Positions 23,909-33,388 are shown, counted from the first letter of the stretch. The stretch: 64,000 nt of DNA from Planktothrix tepida PCC 9214 (GCF_900009145.1 NZ_LN889813.1:638972-702971), one strand, 5' to 3'. A program made the numbers and translations. Notes: a model not told the origin generated them from the sequence alone.

Positions 23909-25069
23909 TTACAACGGTTCAATTTCAATATAAACACCTGTTTGTTTGGAATCGGGATCAAATTCAACGCTTAATTGCGGTAAACAACTTAAACGATCAT
24001 CAATTAAAACCCCAGCACCATTTAACGTTAACGCATCTAAACACGCACCTGCTAAATTATCAATATCTGAATTTGTCCGATGATTTCCTAATAATCGAAT
24101 CACAATGGCGGCTTTGCGTAAAGGAAATTTATGGGTAATATTTTGTTCTGAAATTTGCCGATAAATTTCTACTTCTGCACGATTTCGCCAAGCGCGATAA
24201 CGGGGAGGTAAATAAGTTCCATTGCTAGTTACTCTAGGACGTGCTTTGGGAACAACAACCCCAGGAATCATTAATTTAATTAGTTCTGCGGTTTTTTTAG
24301 CCGGTTTTTGAGGTTCAATTGGCGCAGGTTCAGGAGGGTTAATCGGAGTAACTTCAACATCAATAATCGATTCTTTCGGATTAATAGTAATTCGAGTGAC
24401 AGGAGATTCTAAGACTTCGGGTTTTTCTGGAATTGGAGAATTTTTCAGGGTAGGAGATTCGCCTGTTAAAATCATCTCAAAACCGGATAAAGACGTATCA
24501 TGGCGCGTCTCTACAGTAGGTTTGGGAACAAGGTTTTGAGGTTCTATTTGAGGGGATTTAGGAGAAAGAGTTTTAACCTCATTTGTTAAATTTTGAGGTT
24601 GAGAATCGGGTAAAATTGGCTTAACCGGAAAAACCAGGGTTTTTGAAGGGTTCGGATTAGAATCGATAGCTGAGGAAAAAACACCGGGATTCACCCCTGG
24701 CATTTTTTTAGCAATTTGCATATACATGGCGGCGGTTTGGGGAGAAAACGTAAAATGTTCGTTAAACCAAACTTGCCAATGTTCAGGGGATAATTGAGCT
24801 TGAACGTGCAGCAACCATTCTCCAGCATTGCGCGCATGAATCAAGGAGGTTTGTGGAGTGTCTAAACATTTTTGGTGTTCCTGATTAATGCGTTCTGCAA
24901 AATCATCTAAGGTGGGGAGAACTTGAGAATCACTGAGAATTTGCAAATAGGTTGACAACATTAAATAAAAGTTTTGAATTTCAACAGGAAGTCGGTGATA
25001 ATTTGCCCCCATCCACGAGAAAAAGGGGAGAGTTACAGTGTTGGCATGGGGGTTAGAAGGTTGATTCAC
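23909..25069 (-). CDS. DUF3102-like domain fused to RusA-family endonuclease
   Basis: A 386-residue protein with two recognisable ends. Residues 60-120 (SLIHARNAGEWLLHVQAQLS, then PEHWQVWFNEHFTFSPQTAA, MYMQIAK) match DUF3102, a small domain of plasmid and phage proteins. Residues about 265-386 match RusA, the phage-type Holliday junction resolvase: IPGVVVPKARPRVTSNGTYLPP, NHRTNSDIDNLAGACLDAL (two acidic residues), LIDDRLSCLPQLSVEF. The 140-residue linker is Pro/Glu/Ile rich. Start is GTG at 25069; no better ATG is near. An REP palindrome half sits in frame at 24491-24515. RusA proteins cleave branched DNA as dimers; the fusion's role is unknown. Confidence 0.8.
   Translation of the reverse strand: MNQPSNPHANTVTLPFFSWMGANYHRLPVEIQNFYLMLSTYLQILSDSQVLPTLDDFAERINQEHQKCLDTPQTSLIHARNAGEWLLHVQAQLSPEHWQVWFNEHFTFSPQTAAMYMQIAKKMPGVNPGVFSSAIDSNPNPSKTLVFPVKPILPDSQPQNLTNEVKTLSPKSPQIEPQNLVPKPTVETRHDTSLSGFEMILTGESPTLKNSPIPEKPEVLESPVTRITINPKESIIDVEVTPINPPEPAPIEPQKPAKKTAELIKLMIPGVVVPKARPRVTSNGTYLPPRYRAWRNRAEVEIYRQISEQNITHKFPLRKAAIVIRLLGNHRTNSDIDNLAGACLDALTLNGAGVLIDDRLSCLPQLSVEFDPDSKQTGVYIEIEPL
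24491..24515. repeat. REP palindrome copy inside the DUF3102-RusA linker
   Basis: The plus strand reads aagacgtatcatggcgcgtc followed by tctac: an intact right half (atggcgcgtctctac) and a degenerate left half of the 28-nt palindrome. On the gene's strand it encodes VETRHDTS in the linker without breaking the frame. Confidence 0.75.
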
Positions 25070-25108
25070 CGACGGTATATTTAGTATTGATTAATTCCGA
25101 AATTGGGG

Positions 25109-25921
25109 TTAGGTGTTGGGTTCTTCCATCCAAAACTGTAAGCTTTGTTTTTTGATGTCCGATTTCATTAAAACTCCCGGTTCTTTTTGCATGGGTAATA
25201 TATCTAAAATATCGGTTTGGGCGCAATATTTCAAGTCATCATAACACCCTAAACGCAATAACCGTTGACCATGGCTGGCATGATTTAACAATTCAAACAG
25301 TTTATTTTGCCATTGAGAATATAATGCAATTGCCCCAAACACTTCATCATTGCCCGCAAAATCATCTAAAGGATAACCCATTTCATTGACTAAATTTTGG
25401 GCAATTGCTCCCGCGCAGGCGGTGTCTTCGAGGGAATAGCTGCCTTCCCAACCCGAACCTAAGACCCAAACGGTTTCTGGGGTTTTTGTCATCAGATATT
25501 CTACAATGGCCCGTCGATTAATAAAAGCGGCAGTTAACACGACAGCAGCGGCTTGAACTCGTTCTAAACTTCGGGTTCCATTGGTCGTGGTCATAAATAA
25601 TCGTTTGCCCTTGACCACTTCTGGGGTACAACTTAAGGGAGAATTGCCTAAATCAAACCCATCTACCGTTGCACCCCCCCGTTCACCGACACGAATGCGT
25701 TTGTCGGCGGGCCATTTTTCGCTCGTTTGCATTAAGGCATCAATATCGCTGAACACTTGTACCGCCTCGGCTCCCGCATTTAAGGCAGTGGCGATGGTGG
25801 TTGTCGCGCGTAACACATCCACGACAATTGCACAGTCGGGAAGAACATTCGCAGGGGCTAGTTCAGGAGTATGATAGACAAAAAATTTCACGGTTGGGAC
25901 TGTGTTGGATAAAATTGCCAA
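25109..25921 (-). CDS. 2-phosphosulfolactate phosphatase family protein (ComB-like)
   Basis: A 270-residue protein matching the ComB family: [22 protein letters not shown] near the N-terminus, [42 protein letters not shown] and [13 protein letters not shown]. ComB makes sulfolactate in coenzyme M synthesis of methanogens; cyanobacteria lack coenzyme M and the role of the homologue here is unknown. The ATG at 25921 gives [20 protein letters not shown]; a GTG at 25891 (V11) would give [11 protein letters not shown], closer to homologues as I recall them, so the start is uncertain. Confidence 0.85.
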   Translation of the reverse strand: MAILSNTVPTVKFFVYHTPELAPANVLPDCAIVVDVLRATTTIATALNAGAEAVQVFSDIDALMQTSEKWPADKRIRVGERGGATVDGFDLGNSPLSCTPEVVKGKRLFMTTTNGTRSLERVQAAAVVLTAAFINRRAIVEYLMTKTPETVWVLGSGWEGSYSLEDTACAGAIAQNLVNEMGYPLDDFAGNDEVFGAIALYSQWQNKLFELLNHASHGQRLLRLGCYDDLKYCAQTDILDILPMQKEPGVLMKSDIKKQSLQFWMEEPNT

Positions 25922-25956
25922 TTTTTATTTTACATAGAATTGGCTCAAAAATTGAA

Positions 25957-26094
25957 TATAGCAATCCTATTTGAGTTGTATCCAAAATCTCGGTTCAAAA
26001 GGGAACAGCTTAACTGGGAACAGGGAACAGAGATAATACTTCTGGCTGTTTCATATCAGTTATAAATTATTACAACCTATTTGGGATTGCTATA
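25957..26094. mobile_element. MITE copy A, TAGCAATCC inverted ends and TA duplication
   Basis: The element begins ta-tagcaatcc and ends ggattgcta-ta. It matches the reverse complement of the copy at 28855-28999 over nearly its whole length (shared: ctatttgagttgtatccaaa, gagataatacttctggctgt, ttcatatcag). The TA dinucleotides at both edges resemble target duplications of IS630/mariner-type transposition. It is non-coding. Confidence 0.85.
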
Positions 26095-26151
26095 TAAAAT
26101 TAATGATATTTTAAATGAATGTCTGTTTTTAGGTAATTTTTGCACAAAAAT

Positions 26152-27333
26152 ATGAAAAATAAAACTATTTTATTCTTAAGTAATGGTCACGGAGAAGATA
26201 CTTGTAATGGAGAGATTATTAAACAGTTATTATCTTTAGATTCTACCGTAAAAATTGCGGCTGTTCCTATTGTTGGAGAGGGTCAGGTTTACCGTCGCTT
26301 AGGGGTTCCAATTCTCACCCCCACTCGAACGTTACCATCGGGAGGGTTTTTATATATGAATCCTTTTGTTTTTCTCAAAGATATTACATCGGGTTTAATC
26401 GGATTATTATGTAAACAATTACAAATTATTAAGAAAGAAGTTAAACATTATGATATTTTAATGGTGACAGGAGATATTGTTGTGGCTGCGATCGCTTATT
26501 TAACCCAAAAACCTTATATTATTTTTCTGTCTGCCTATTCTAGTTATTATGAAGGAAAACTCAATTTAGGGTTAATTCTTCCTTATTTGCTGAATCATAA
26601 GCGTTGTTTAGCTGTCTTTACACGGGATCAGTTTACCGCCAAGGATTTACAAAAACAAGAGATTAAAAAAGCTCAATTTGTGGGAACTCCGATGATGGAT
26701 AATCTTACCCTCACCAAGGTTAATTTAAACCTAGATTCTGCATCTCGGATGATTGCTATTCTTCCCGGTTCTCGCCTCCCGGAAGCTAAACATAATTTGA
26801 AATTACTGTTAAAATTAGTTGAATTGATTGATAATAAGAGTTTGCAAAAAATTCAATTTAGAGTCGCGGCTGTTCACCGTTTAATGGTAGAATTAGATGA
26901 ACTAGCAATATCTTTGGGTTGGCAACATGAAAGCGGAACATTAATTAGTAAAACGGGTTTAAACGTGATGTGTTATTGTGATAGATTTGCTGACATTTTA
27001 AATGCGGCTGATTTAGTTCTAGGAATGGCTGGAACTGCTAACGAACAAGCCGTGGGACAGGGAAAACCTGTGATTACAATTCCTGGTAATGGCCCTGCTT
27101 TTACCTATCGATTTGCTGAAGCGCAGTTGAGATTATTAGGATCATCGATTCAATTAATTGGAACGAAACCTGCGGATGATACTATTTTAGATAAAGCTGC
27201 GGAAACAGTAATACAAACCTTACAAAATTCCGACTATTTAAAATCTTGTTTAACAAATGGGGAAGAACGCATGGGAAAACCAGGAGGAAGTTTAAAAATG
27301 GCTCAATTTATACTAGAAACCTCTAAATTTTAA
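26152..27333 (+). CDS. Lipid-A-disaccharide-synthase-related glycosyltransferase (cyanobacterial LpxB-like)
   Basis: A 393-residue protein of the LpxB-related family found in cyanobacteria (TIGR03492 type). It shows LFLSNGHGEDTCNGEII at the N-terminus, VVGEGQVYRRLGVPILTPTR, MVTGDIVVAAIAYLT, FVGTPMMDNLT, IAILPGSRLPEAKHNLKLLL and, near the C-terminus, LVLGMAGTANEQAVGQGKPVITIPGNGPAF, the nucleotide-sugar pocket. It may be a glycosyltransferase of lipid or envelope sugar metabolism; true LpxB function is not shown. The ATG at 26152 is preferred over a TTG at 26140. It sits eight bases before the PBP4-type gene and is bracketed by the inverted MITEs. Confidence 0.8.
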   Translation: MKNKTILFLSNGHGEDTCNGEIIKQLLSLDSTVKIAAVPIVGEGQVYRRLGVPILTPTRTLPSGGFLYMNPFVFLKDITSGLIGLLCKQLQIIKKEVKHYDILMVTGDIVVAAIAYLTQKPYIIFLSAYSSYYEGKLNLGLILPYLLNHKRCLAVFTRDQFTAKDLQKQEIKKAQFVGTPMMDNLTLTKVNLNLDSASRMIAILPGSRLPEAKHNLKLLLKLVELIDNKSLQKIQFRVAAVHRLMVELDELAISLGWQHESGTLISKTGLNVMCYCDRFADILNAADLVLGMAGTANEQAVGQGKPVITIPGNGPAFTYRFAEAQLRLLGSSIQLIGTKPADDTILDKAAETVIQTLQNSDYLKSCLTNGEERMGKPGGSLKMAQFILETSKF

Positions 27334-27340
27334 AAAGATC

Positions 27341-28771
27341 ATGAAAAAATTTTTATTCGGTGGCTTAATCTGTTTTTTGAGTCTATCTCAACCTGTTTTG
27401 AGTCAAACTGAATCTTCTTCTCAAAAAATCTGCCCAACAGAACTGGAACCCGCCATTAATACCCTTATAAATCGTCCCCAATTTCAACACTCTCGCTGGG
27501 GAATTTTAATCGAAACCTTAACCCAAGGTAGAACCCTTTATAATCGAGATAGTCAATATTATTTTATTCCTGCTTCCACCGTTAAACTCTTAACAACGGC
27601 TGCGGCTTTCCAAAAATTAAGCGCAAATTTTAGAATTAGAACCTCGGTTTATGGCGATAATCAAGGAAATATTTATATTGTCGGAAGAGGTGATCCTAGT
27701 TTAACCGAAACTCAACTTAAAGATTTAGCACAACAGTTAAAAAATAAAGGCATCAGTCAAATTAATCAATTAATTGCTGTAGATGGTTATTTTACAGGTT
27801 CACCTATACATTCTAGTTGGCAATGGGAAGATATACAATCCGGTTATGGCGCACCAATTAATAGTTTAATTTTAAATCAAAATTCCTTAGATTTAATCCT
27901 CTCTCCCCAAGGGGTCGGACAACCGTTAAAAGTAACTTGGGTACGTCCAGAACAAGCAACGGGATGGACAGTAGAGAATCAAACCAAAACGGTTAACAAA
28001 AATGAACCCGAATTTGTGGATATTGGACGAGATTTAAGTAAACCTATTATTCGAGTTTCAGGACAATTAAGAGTTGGTGCAGAACCTGAACCCGTTTATG
28101 CCGCCGTTGTTGAACCGACGGAGAATTTTATTCAAGTCTTTAAGCAGGTTTTACTGAATTCAGGAATTCAAGTTTTGCAAACCTCAATAGCTGCTAATTT
28201 TTCCTATCCTCCAGAAGAATTAGCCTTTGTGGAATCTCCCCCTTTATCTGAATTAATTAAAACCCTAAATTCAGAAAGTAATAATGTTTTTGCTGAATCT
28301 CTCTTAAGAACTTTAGGGGTACAGAATTCCCGGTCTGATAGTGTAGAATCAGGATTAAAAGAAATTCAATTAATGTTAACTCGATTAGGCGTTAATCCCC
28401 AGGGTTATTACTTAGTTGATGGTTCAGGACTCTCTCAGAATAATTTAGTTACTCCTTTGGCTTTAGTTCAAACTTTAAGACTAATGGCAGGTTCTCCCGT
28501 TACAGAATTATATCAGAATTCCCTCCCCGTTGCGGGAATCAGTGGCACATTAAAAGGACGATTTCAAGATAGTTCGGCTGTCGGAATTGTCCAAGCAAAA
28601 ACGGGAACTTTAACCGGAGTTTCATCCTTAGCCGGATATATTTCTCCCCCCGATTATCAACCTTTAGTTTTTAGTATTATGATTAATCAAACTCACTTAC
28701 CTACAACTGAACTCAGAAAAGCTATTGATGAAATTGTATTATTATTAACGCGCTTAAAATCCTGCCCTTAA
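27341..28771 (+). CDS. D-alanyl-D-alanine carboxypeptidase/endopeptidase, PBP4 (DacB) family
   Basis: A 476-residue class C penicillin-binding protein (peptidase S13). A signal peptide precedes VLSQTESSSQ (about residues 1-22). The catalytic SxxK is in IPASTVKLLTTAAAF, the SxN motif is in NSESNNVFAESL, and KTG is in AKTGTLTGVSSLAGYI. The protein trims peptidoglycan cross-links and pentapeptides in the periplasm. The domain inserted between SxxK and SxN is present, so it is full length. It begins eight bases after the LpxB-like gene stop, consistent with an operon; MITE B follows the stop. Confidence 0.9.
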   Translation: MKKFLFGGLICFLSLSQPVLSQTESSSQKICPTELEPAINTLINRPQFQHSRWGILIETLTQGRTLYNRDSQYYFIPASTVKLLTTAAAFQKLSANFRIRTSVYGDNQGNIYIVGRGDPSLTETQLKDLAQQLKNKGISQINQLIAVDGYFTGSPIHSSWQWEDIQSGYGAPINSLILNQNSLDLILSPQGVGQPLKVTWVRPEQATGWTVENQTKTVNKNEPEFVDIGRDLSKPIIRVSGQLRVGAEPEPVYAAVVEPTENFIQVFKQVLLNSGIQVLQTSIAANFSYPPEELAFVESPPLSELIKTLNSESNNVFAESLLRTLGVQNSRSDSVESGLKEIQLMLTRLGVNPQGYYLVDGSGLSQNNLVTPLALVQTLRLMAGSPVTELYQNSLPVAGISGTLKGRFQDSSAVGIVQAKTGTLTGVSSLAGYISPPDYQPLVFSIMINQTHLPTTELRKAIDEIVLLLTRLKSCP

Positions 28772-28854
28772 CCTTTGTTTTTGCTCCATTGCAAAAGAGT
28801 AGCTAACACATAACAATATCAGGAATAGGCTGAAGAATAACAACAAGTTTTAGA

Positions 28855-28999
28855 TATAGTAATCCGCGCCTTCGAGACAGGTTGTAATCATTTACAACTG
28901 ATATGAAACAGCCAGAAGTATTATCTCTGTTCCCTATTCCCTATTCCCTATTCCCTTTTAGACCCAAATTTTGGATACAACTCAAATAGGATTGCTATA
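28855..28999. mobile_element. MITE copy B, inverted relative to copy A
   Basis: Starts ta-tagtaatcc, ends ggattgcta-ta, and is homologous to the reverse complement of 25957-26094. Its middle has the heptamer run ccctattccctattccctat where copy A has a degenerate gggaaca run. TA dinucleotides border it. It occupies the interval between the PBP4-type gene and purU. Confidence 0.85.
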
Positions 29000-29031
29000 T
29001 AATTTTGATACTATTTTAATCCGACTTGAGA

Positions 29032-29886
29032 ATGAACGTACCCACAGCCACTTTATTAGTCTCTTGTCCCGATCAAAAAGGGTTAGTTGCTAAAATTGCG
29101 AATTTTATTTACTCCAATGGAGGAAATATTATTCATGCCGATCAACATACGGATTTTACGGCTAACATTTTTTTAACTCGAATTGAATGGCAATTAGACG
29201 GATTTAATTTACCCCGTGATGTTATTGCGCCTGCCTTTAGTGCCATTGCTAAACCCTTAAATGCTCATTGGCAATTGCATTTTTCCGATACCATTCCTCG
29301 GTTATCCATTTGGGTCACAAAACAAGATCATTGTTTATTAGATTTACTCTGGCGATGGCAAGCTCAAGAACTGATAGCAGAAATTCCCTTAATAATGAGT
29401 AATCATTTAAAATTAAAACCCCTTGCCGATCAATTTGGGATTGATTTTTACCATTTACCCATTACAGCAGAAAATAAATTAGAGCAAGAAGCTCAACAGT
29501 TAGAACTCTTAAAAAAATATAAAATTGATTTAGTTGTTCTTGCTAAATATATGCAGATTTTAAGTCCTCAAATTGTCGATAATTATTCTAAAATTATCAA
29601 TATTCACCATTCTTTTCTCCCGGCTTTTGCGGGTGCAAATCCCTATCAACGAGCCCATGAACGGGGGGTTAAAATTATTGGTGCAACCGCCCATTATGTT
29701 ACGGCGGATTTAGACGAGGGGCCAATTATTGAACAGGATGTTGTGCGGGTCAGCCATCGAGACACCGTAGAAGATTTAATTAGAAAAGGTAAGGATTTAG
29801 AACGATTGGTTTTAGCGAGGGCCGTTCGTTTACACTTACAAAATCGCGTGTTAGTCTATGGAAATCGAACGGTTGTTTTTGCTTAA
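29032..29886 (+). CDS. purU: Formyltetrahydrofolate deformylase
   Basis: A 284-residue enzyme hydrolysing 10-formyl-THF to THF and formate. An ACT domain at the N-terminus (LLVSCPDQKGLVAKIANFIYSNG) precedes a formyltransferase domain with catalytic Asn/His/Asp in IINIHHSFLPAF, GANPYQRAHERGVKIIGAT and LDEGPIIEQDVVRV. Length and domain order fit PurU. The ATG at 29032 is preferred over a TTG six bases earlier. The next gene follows 20 bases downstream. Confidence 0.95.
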   Translation: MNVPTATLLVSCPDQKGLVAKIANFIYSNGGNIIHADQHTDFTANIFLTRIEWQLDGFNLPRDVIAPAFSAIAKPLNAHWQLHFSDTIPRLSIWVTKQDHCLLDLLWRWQAQELIAEIPLIMSNHLKLKPLADQFGIDFYHLPITAENKLEQEAQQLELLKKYKIDLVVLAKYMQILSPQIVDNYSKIINIHHSFLPAFAGANPYQRAHERGVKIIGATAHYVTADLDEGPIIEQDVVRVSHRDTVEDLIRKGKDLERLVLARAVRLHLQNRVLVYGNRTVVFA

Positions 29887-29906
29887 ATTCTCAAAAGGAT
29901 GATCCC

Positions 29907-30452
29907 ATGAGCCAAACTTTACAAGAGTTACAAACAGAATGGAACAGCATTAAAGCAGAAATTAATGCAATTAAATTTCAATATGAAAGTTTGCGAAATA
30001 AGCGTTCTAACTTTCATGTTACCGTCTTATTTACCTCAGATTCTTCTCCAGAATCTCTAGCACTCCTACAACAACAAACTCAAGAAGAAGCTAATCGCTG
30101 GTCATTGGATTTACAACAACTCGATCAAGAAATTCAAGCCACTCGTATTAAATTAAGACAAATTCGTGCTAAACTAGCGGTTAAACAAGCACAAATCTAT
30201 CGATTTCAAGCTCAACAAAATTGGATTAAACTGAAACAACAGTATGAACGCATTAATCAATTATCAAATTCTTTAGAAGCCGAAATTTTATCCTTCTATA
30301 AAACGGCTGAAAATTTTCAACCCCTTCCTGAAGAATGGCTTCCTAAACACCCTCAATTATTAGAGCTAGAAATGACTCATATTCCTTATATTCAATCGGA
30401 AGAGAAACAATTTAAGCTAATGGGTAAACCGATTGATTTTAATCGCGAATGA
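29907..30452 (+). CDS. Coiled-coil protein of unknown function
   Basis: A 181-residue protein, Gln/Glu/Ile/Leu rich. Two long heptad stretches (about residues 1-30 and 60-145) predict coiled coil, and the C-terminal part is more polar (QPLPEEWLPKHPQLLEL). No signal peptide, membrane segment or catalytic motif is seen. The stop TGA overlaps the M28 peptidase ATG (ATGA), so the two are translationally coupled; an aagga ribosome-binding site precedes the ATG. Function is unknown. Confidence 0.65.
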   Translation: MSQTLQELQTEWNSIKAEINAIKFQYESLRNKRSNFHVTVLFTSDSSPESLALLQQQTQEEANRWSLDLQQLDQEIQATRIKLRQIRAKLAVKQAQIYRFQAQQNWIKLKQQYERINQLSNSLEAEILSFYKTAENFQPLPEEWLPKHPQLLELEMTHIPYIQSEEKQFKLMGKPIDFNRE

Positions 30453-31534
30453 AGGTAAAACAGTGGATTCATTTTTTTCTTGGTGGGGTGATACTGATTG
30501 GGGTGTTCCTGGGGTTGGTACAAGGATTAGCAGAGCAGCAAATTCCTTCTAAACTGATTCCCCTAGAGAGTCCTAAAACCCCAAACCTTGAATCTCTTTC
30601 AAGTTCTTCAATTTCTCCTCAATTCAATCAAATTAATCCTACTAAATTATGGGAACATATTCAAGTCTTAGTGGGAGAACGATATCAAGACTCTGACCGA
30701 GAACGGGTGAGAAATTATTTAACCCAGCAATTAGAATTATTGAAGTTTTCTCCCCATTTACAATCCTTTAAACAGGGGGTTAATATTGTTGCTCAACGTT
30801 TAGGAACTGATCCAAAAGCAGGGGAAATTGTATTAGCTGCTCATTATGATACGGTTCCGAATTCTCCCGGTGCAGATGATAATGCCAGTGGAGTTGCTGT
30901 TGTTTTAGAAATTGCCCGTTTATTGGCTGAAAAATCCACTCCTAAAACCTTAACGATTGTCTTTTTTGATCAAGAAGAAGTTGGACTTTTAGGCAGTTTT
31001 GCCTTTACAGGAAAACCAGAAAATCTAACAAATTTACAAGCTGCTATTATATTAGATATGGTGGGTTATGCTTGCCACACTTCGGGGTGTCAAACCTATC
31101 CCCCTGGATTAACGGTAACTCCCCTTTTAGAAGCAGCCGGAATTGAATTTCCAGACCGGGGAGAATTTTTAACCGTAGTCGGAGAAGTTCAAAATTTACC
31201 CTTATTAAAAGTCTTTCAAGCTGTCGATCAATCCCTAAAACTCTCCAATTCTTCCTCCCCAAAAATTCCACCCTTAGTAACCCTTCCCATTCCCTTAAAA
31301 GGTCTATTGACACCTGATGTTTTACGCAGTGACCATGCGCCTTTTTGGTATCAAGAAATACCAGCCGTTTTACTAACAGATACGGCAAATTTGCGATCGC
31401 CTCATTATCATCAACCCAGTGATACTCTCTCTCATTTAGATCCTGAATTTTTTGAAGGATCAGCCCAGATCATTTATAATGTCATTGTTGAACTTCTGAA
31501 CAGTCAAACTCCTTTTCCGGTTTCCCCGTCTTAA
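30449..31534 (+). CDS. M28-family zinc peptidase, membrane-anchored
   Basis: A 361-residue protein with an N-terminal membrane anchor or signal (residues 5-27), a Ser/Pro-rich spacer, then an M28 peptidase domain. Metal ligands and catalytic acids: AAHYDTVPNSPGADDNASGV (H and first D), DQEEVGLLG (E pair), AIILDMVGYAC (D) and RSDHAPFW (second H), complete for a two-zinc aminopeptidase. A YHQPSDTLSHLDP block is typical of the family's C-terminus. It is probably extracytoplasmic. It overlaps the upstream coiled-coil gene by four bases. Confidence 0.88.
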   Translation: MKVKQWIHFFLGGVILIGVFLGLVQGLAEQQIPSKLIPLESPKTPNLESLSSSSISPQFNQINPTKLWEHIQVLVGERYQDSDRERVRNYLTQQLELLKFSPHLQSFKQGVNIVAQRLGTDPKAGEIVLAAHYDTVPNSPGADDNASGVAVVLEIARLLAEKSTPKTLTIVFFDQEEVGLLGSFAFTGKPENLTNLQAAIILDMVGYACHTSGCQTYPPGLTVTPLLEAAGIEFPDRGEFLTVVGEVQNLPLLKVFQAVDQSLKLSNSSSPKIPPLVTLPIPLKGLLTPDVLRSDHAPFWYQEIPAVLLTDTANLRSPHYHQPSDTLSHLDPEFFEGSAQIIYNVIVELLNSQTPFPVSPS

Positions 31535-31555
31535 TCATCAACCTATAAAATAACG

Positions 31556-33379
31556 ATGAATACTAAAGAAAACCTACAACGGCTCTTATTAGATCTCGAT
31601 AACCGAGGTTACAAAGCTTATAAAGATATTTTAGGGACTTATGAATTCCCCGATTTTACCTTAATTATTGATTATGTTCAAGGTGATCCCTTTGCTGCAC
31701 CGAGTAAATTTCGGGTTCATATTTCCCCAAACGTTGCCGGATTTCCCTCGGAATTATATCGCACCCGCAGCCGTGAAATAGCCCTCCGGGATTATCTCAT
31801 TCGTGAATTTGACCACACAGCACGGGAGATTAGTAGTCATCGAGGAACAGGCAAAAGTGGCATGATTGCGGTGACAAAAATGGGTCAGGAAATCCTCGAA
31901 CGCACATCGGCTTCATTGATTACCATTACCCCCCCTTCTCTTAAACCGATTATAGGGGGAAATCCCGCATTACAACGCGCTCGTCCAACACTTTCAACTT
32001 CAGAAAAAGGCATTGAAATGCGCTTTTTTGTCGGACTTCCGGCACGGGGACGGAATATTTTAGGCCGTCAAGCAGCGATGATGATTTGTGATGATATTCC
32101 GGCAATTGTAGATCGAGCTTTACGATATCAAAACTTGGATGGGGAAGCGATTAAACGTCATGTTGAAACGGCTGAAGATGCAGATTGGTTGCGAGAACAA
32201 TTAGCCGAAAAAGAATTAGTTGCTTTTGTTGCAAATGGTGCAATTTTACCCCGAAAAAGTGGCATTGATAGCCATCCTTTACAAGAAAATGTGATTGCAT
32301 TTCAATCTCCAGAATCCTTAGAAGTAGAGTTTAATTGTCCTAACCAAGGTACAATTCAAGGTATGGGAATTCCCAAGGGAATTAGTTTAATTGTAGGGGG
32401 CGGTTATCATGGAAAATCAACCTTATTAAATGCGATTGAATTAGGAGTTTATAATCATATTCCAGGGGATGGTCGAGAATTTGTAATTACTAATCCATCG
32501 GCGGTCAAAATTCGGGCGGAGGATGGTCGGAGTGTGTCAGGTGTTGATATTTCTCCTTTTATTAATCAACTGCCTCAAGGTCGTTCTACCACCGAATTTT
32601 CTACTGAAAATGCTAGTGGAAGTACCTCCCAAGCTGCTAATATTATGGAGGCATTAGAGGCTTTAGTTTTAGCTGAAAAACCGGAATCTTCCTCTATTCC
32701 TGCGGTGTTATTAGTGGATGAAGATACGGCGGCTACAAACTTTATGATCCGCGATCGCCGAATGCAAGAATTAATTGCCAAAGATTCGGAACCGATTACG
32801 CCTTTTATTGATAAAGTTCGACAACTTTATACGGATCATCAAGTTTCTACTATTTTAGTCATGGGAGGAAGTGGAGATTATTTTGATGTGGCGGATACTG
32901 TGATTGCAATGGAGAATTTTCAGGCACTAGAATTAACAGCAAAAGCTAAAGAAATCGCCCGTGAATATAGCACAGGTCGCACCTTAGAAGGGGGTGAAGC
33001 TTTTGGGGTTATTCGCCCTCGAATTCCCATTTCTGAAAGCTTAGATCCCAGTCGTGGACGTTGGGATGTGCGGATTAAAGTTCGAGATGTGGATGAGGTA
33101 TTATTTGGAAGTGAAGATATTGATGTTTCTGCGGTAGAACAAATTGTTTCTAAAGACCAATTAAGAGCGATCGCCGCCGCGATGGTTTATGCCAAACAAA
33201 ACTATATTAATGGGGAGAAAACATTACCTCAAATTTTAGATGCTGTTATGCAGGATATTGTAGCGAAAGGGTTAGATGTGATCACTCCCTTTCCCCAAGG
33301 AGATTTAGCAATCTTTAGACGGTTTGAATTAGCAGCGGCGATTAATCGCATTAGAACCTTAGAAGTGAAGCAATTGTAA
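31556..33379 (+). CDS. ABC-class predicted ATPase, COG3044
   Basis: A 607-residue protein of COG3044/PF09818, an ABC-type ATPase without transmembrane partners. N-terminal: KENLQRLLLDLDNRGYKAYK, then FRVHISPNVAGFPSELY; RTRSREIALRDYLIREFD follows. Walker A is GGGYHGKSTLLNAIELG, with the Walker B/DEDTA segment VLLVDEDTAATNFMIRDRRM. A bacterial and archaeal family of unknown role, with an RNA-binding homologue known in trypanosomes. It lies 21 bases after the peptidase gene; no transporter component is nearby. Confidence 0.9.
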   Translation: MNTKENLQRLLLDLDNRGYKAYKDILGTYEFPDFTLIIDYVQGDPFAAPSKFRVHISPNVAGFPSELYRTRSREIALRDYLIREFDHTAREISSHRGTGKSGMIAVTKMGQEILERTSASLITITPPSLKPIIGGNPALQRARPTLSTSEKGIEMRFFVGLPARGRNILGRQAAMMICDDIPAIVDRALRYQNLDGEAIKRHVETAEDADWLREQLAEKELVAFVANGAILPRKSGIDSHPLQENVIAFQSPESLEVEFNCPNQGTIQGMGIPKGISLIVGGGYHGKSTLLNAIELGVYNHIPGDGREFVITNPSAVKIRAEDGRSVSGVDISPFINQLPQGRSTTEFSTENASGSTSQAANIMEALEALVLAEKPESSSIPAVLLVDEDTAATNFMIRDRRMQELIAKDSEPITPFIDKVRQLYTDHQVSTILVMGGSGDYFDVADTVIAMENFQALELTAKAKEIAREYSTGRTLEGGEAFGVIRPRIPISESLDPSRGRWDVRIKVRDVDEVLFGSEDIDVSAVEQIVSKDQLRAIAAAMVYAKQNYINGEKTLPQILDAVMQDIVAKGLDVITPFPQGDLAIFRRFELAAAINRIRTLEVKQL

Positions 33380-33388
33380 TTTTAGGAG

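Noticed and set aside
25957-26094. Interpreting the inverted MITE pair as a composite transposon
   Set aside because: No transposase is between or in the copies, and the enclosed genes are ordinary envelope genes; two independent insertions are simpler.
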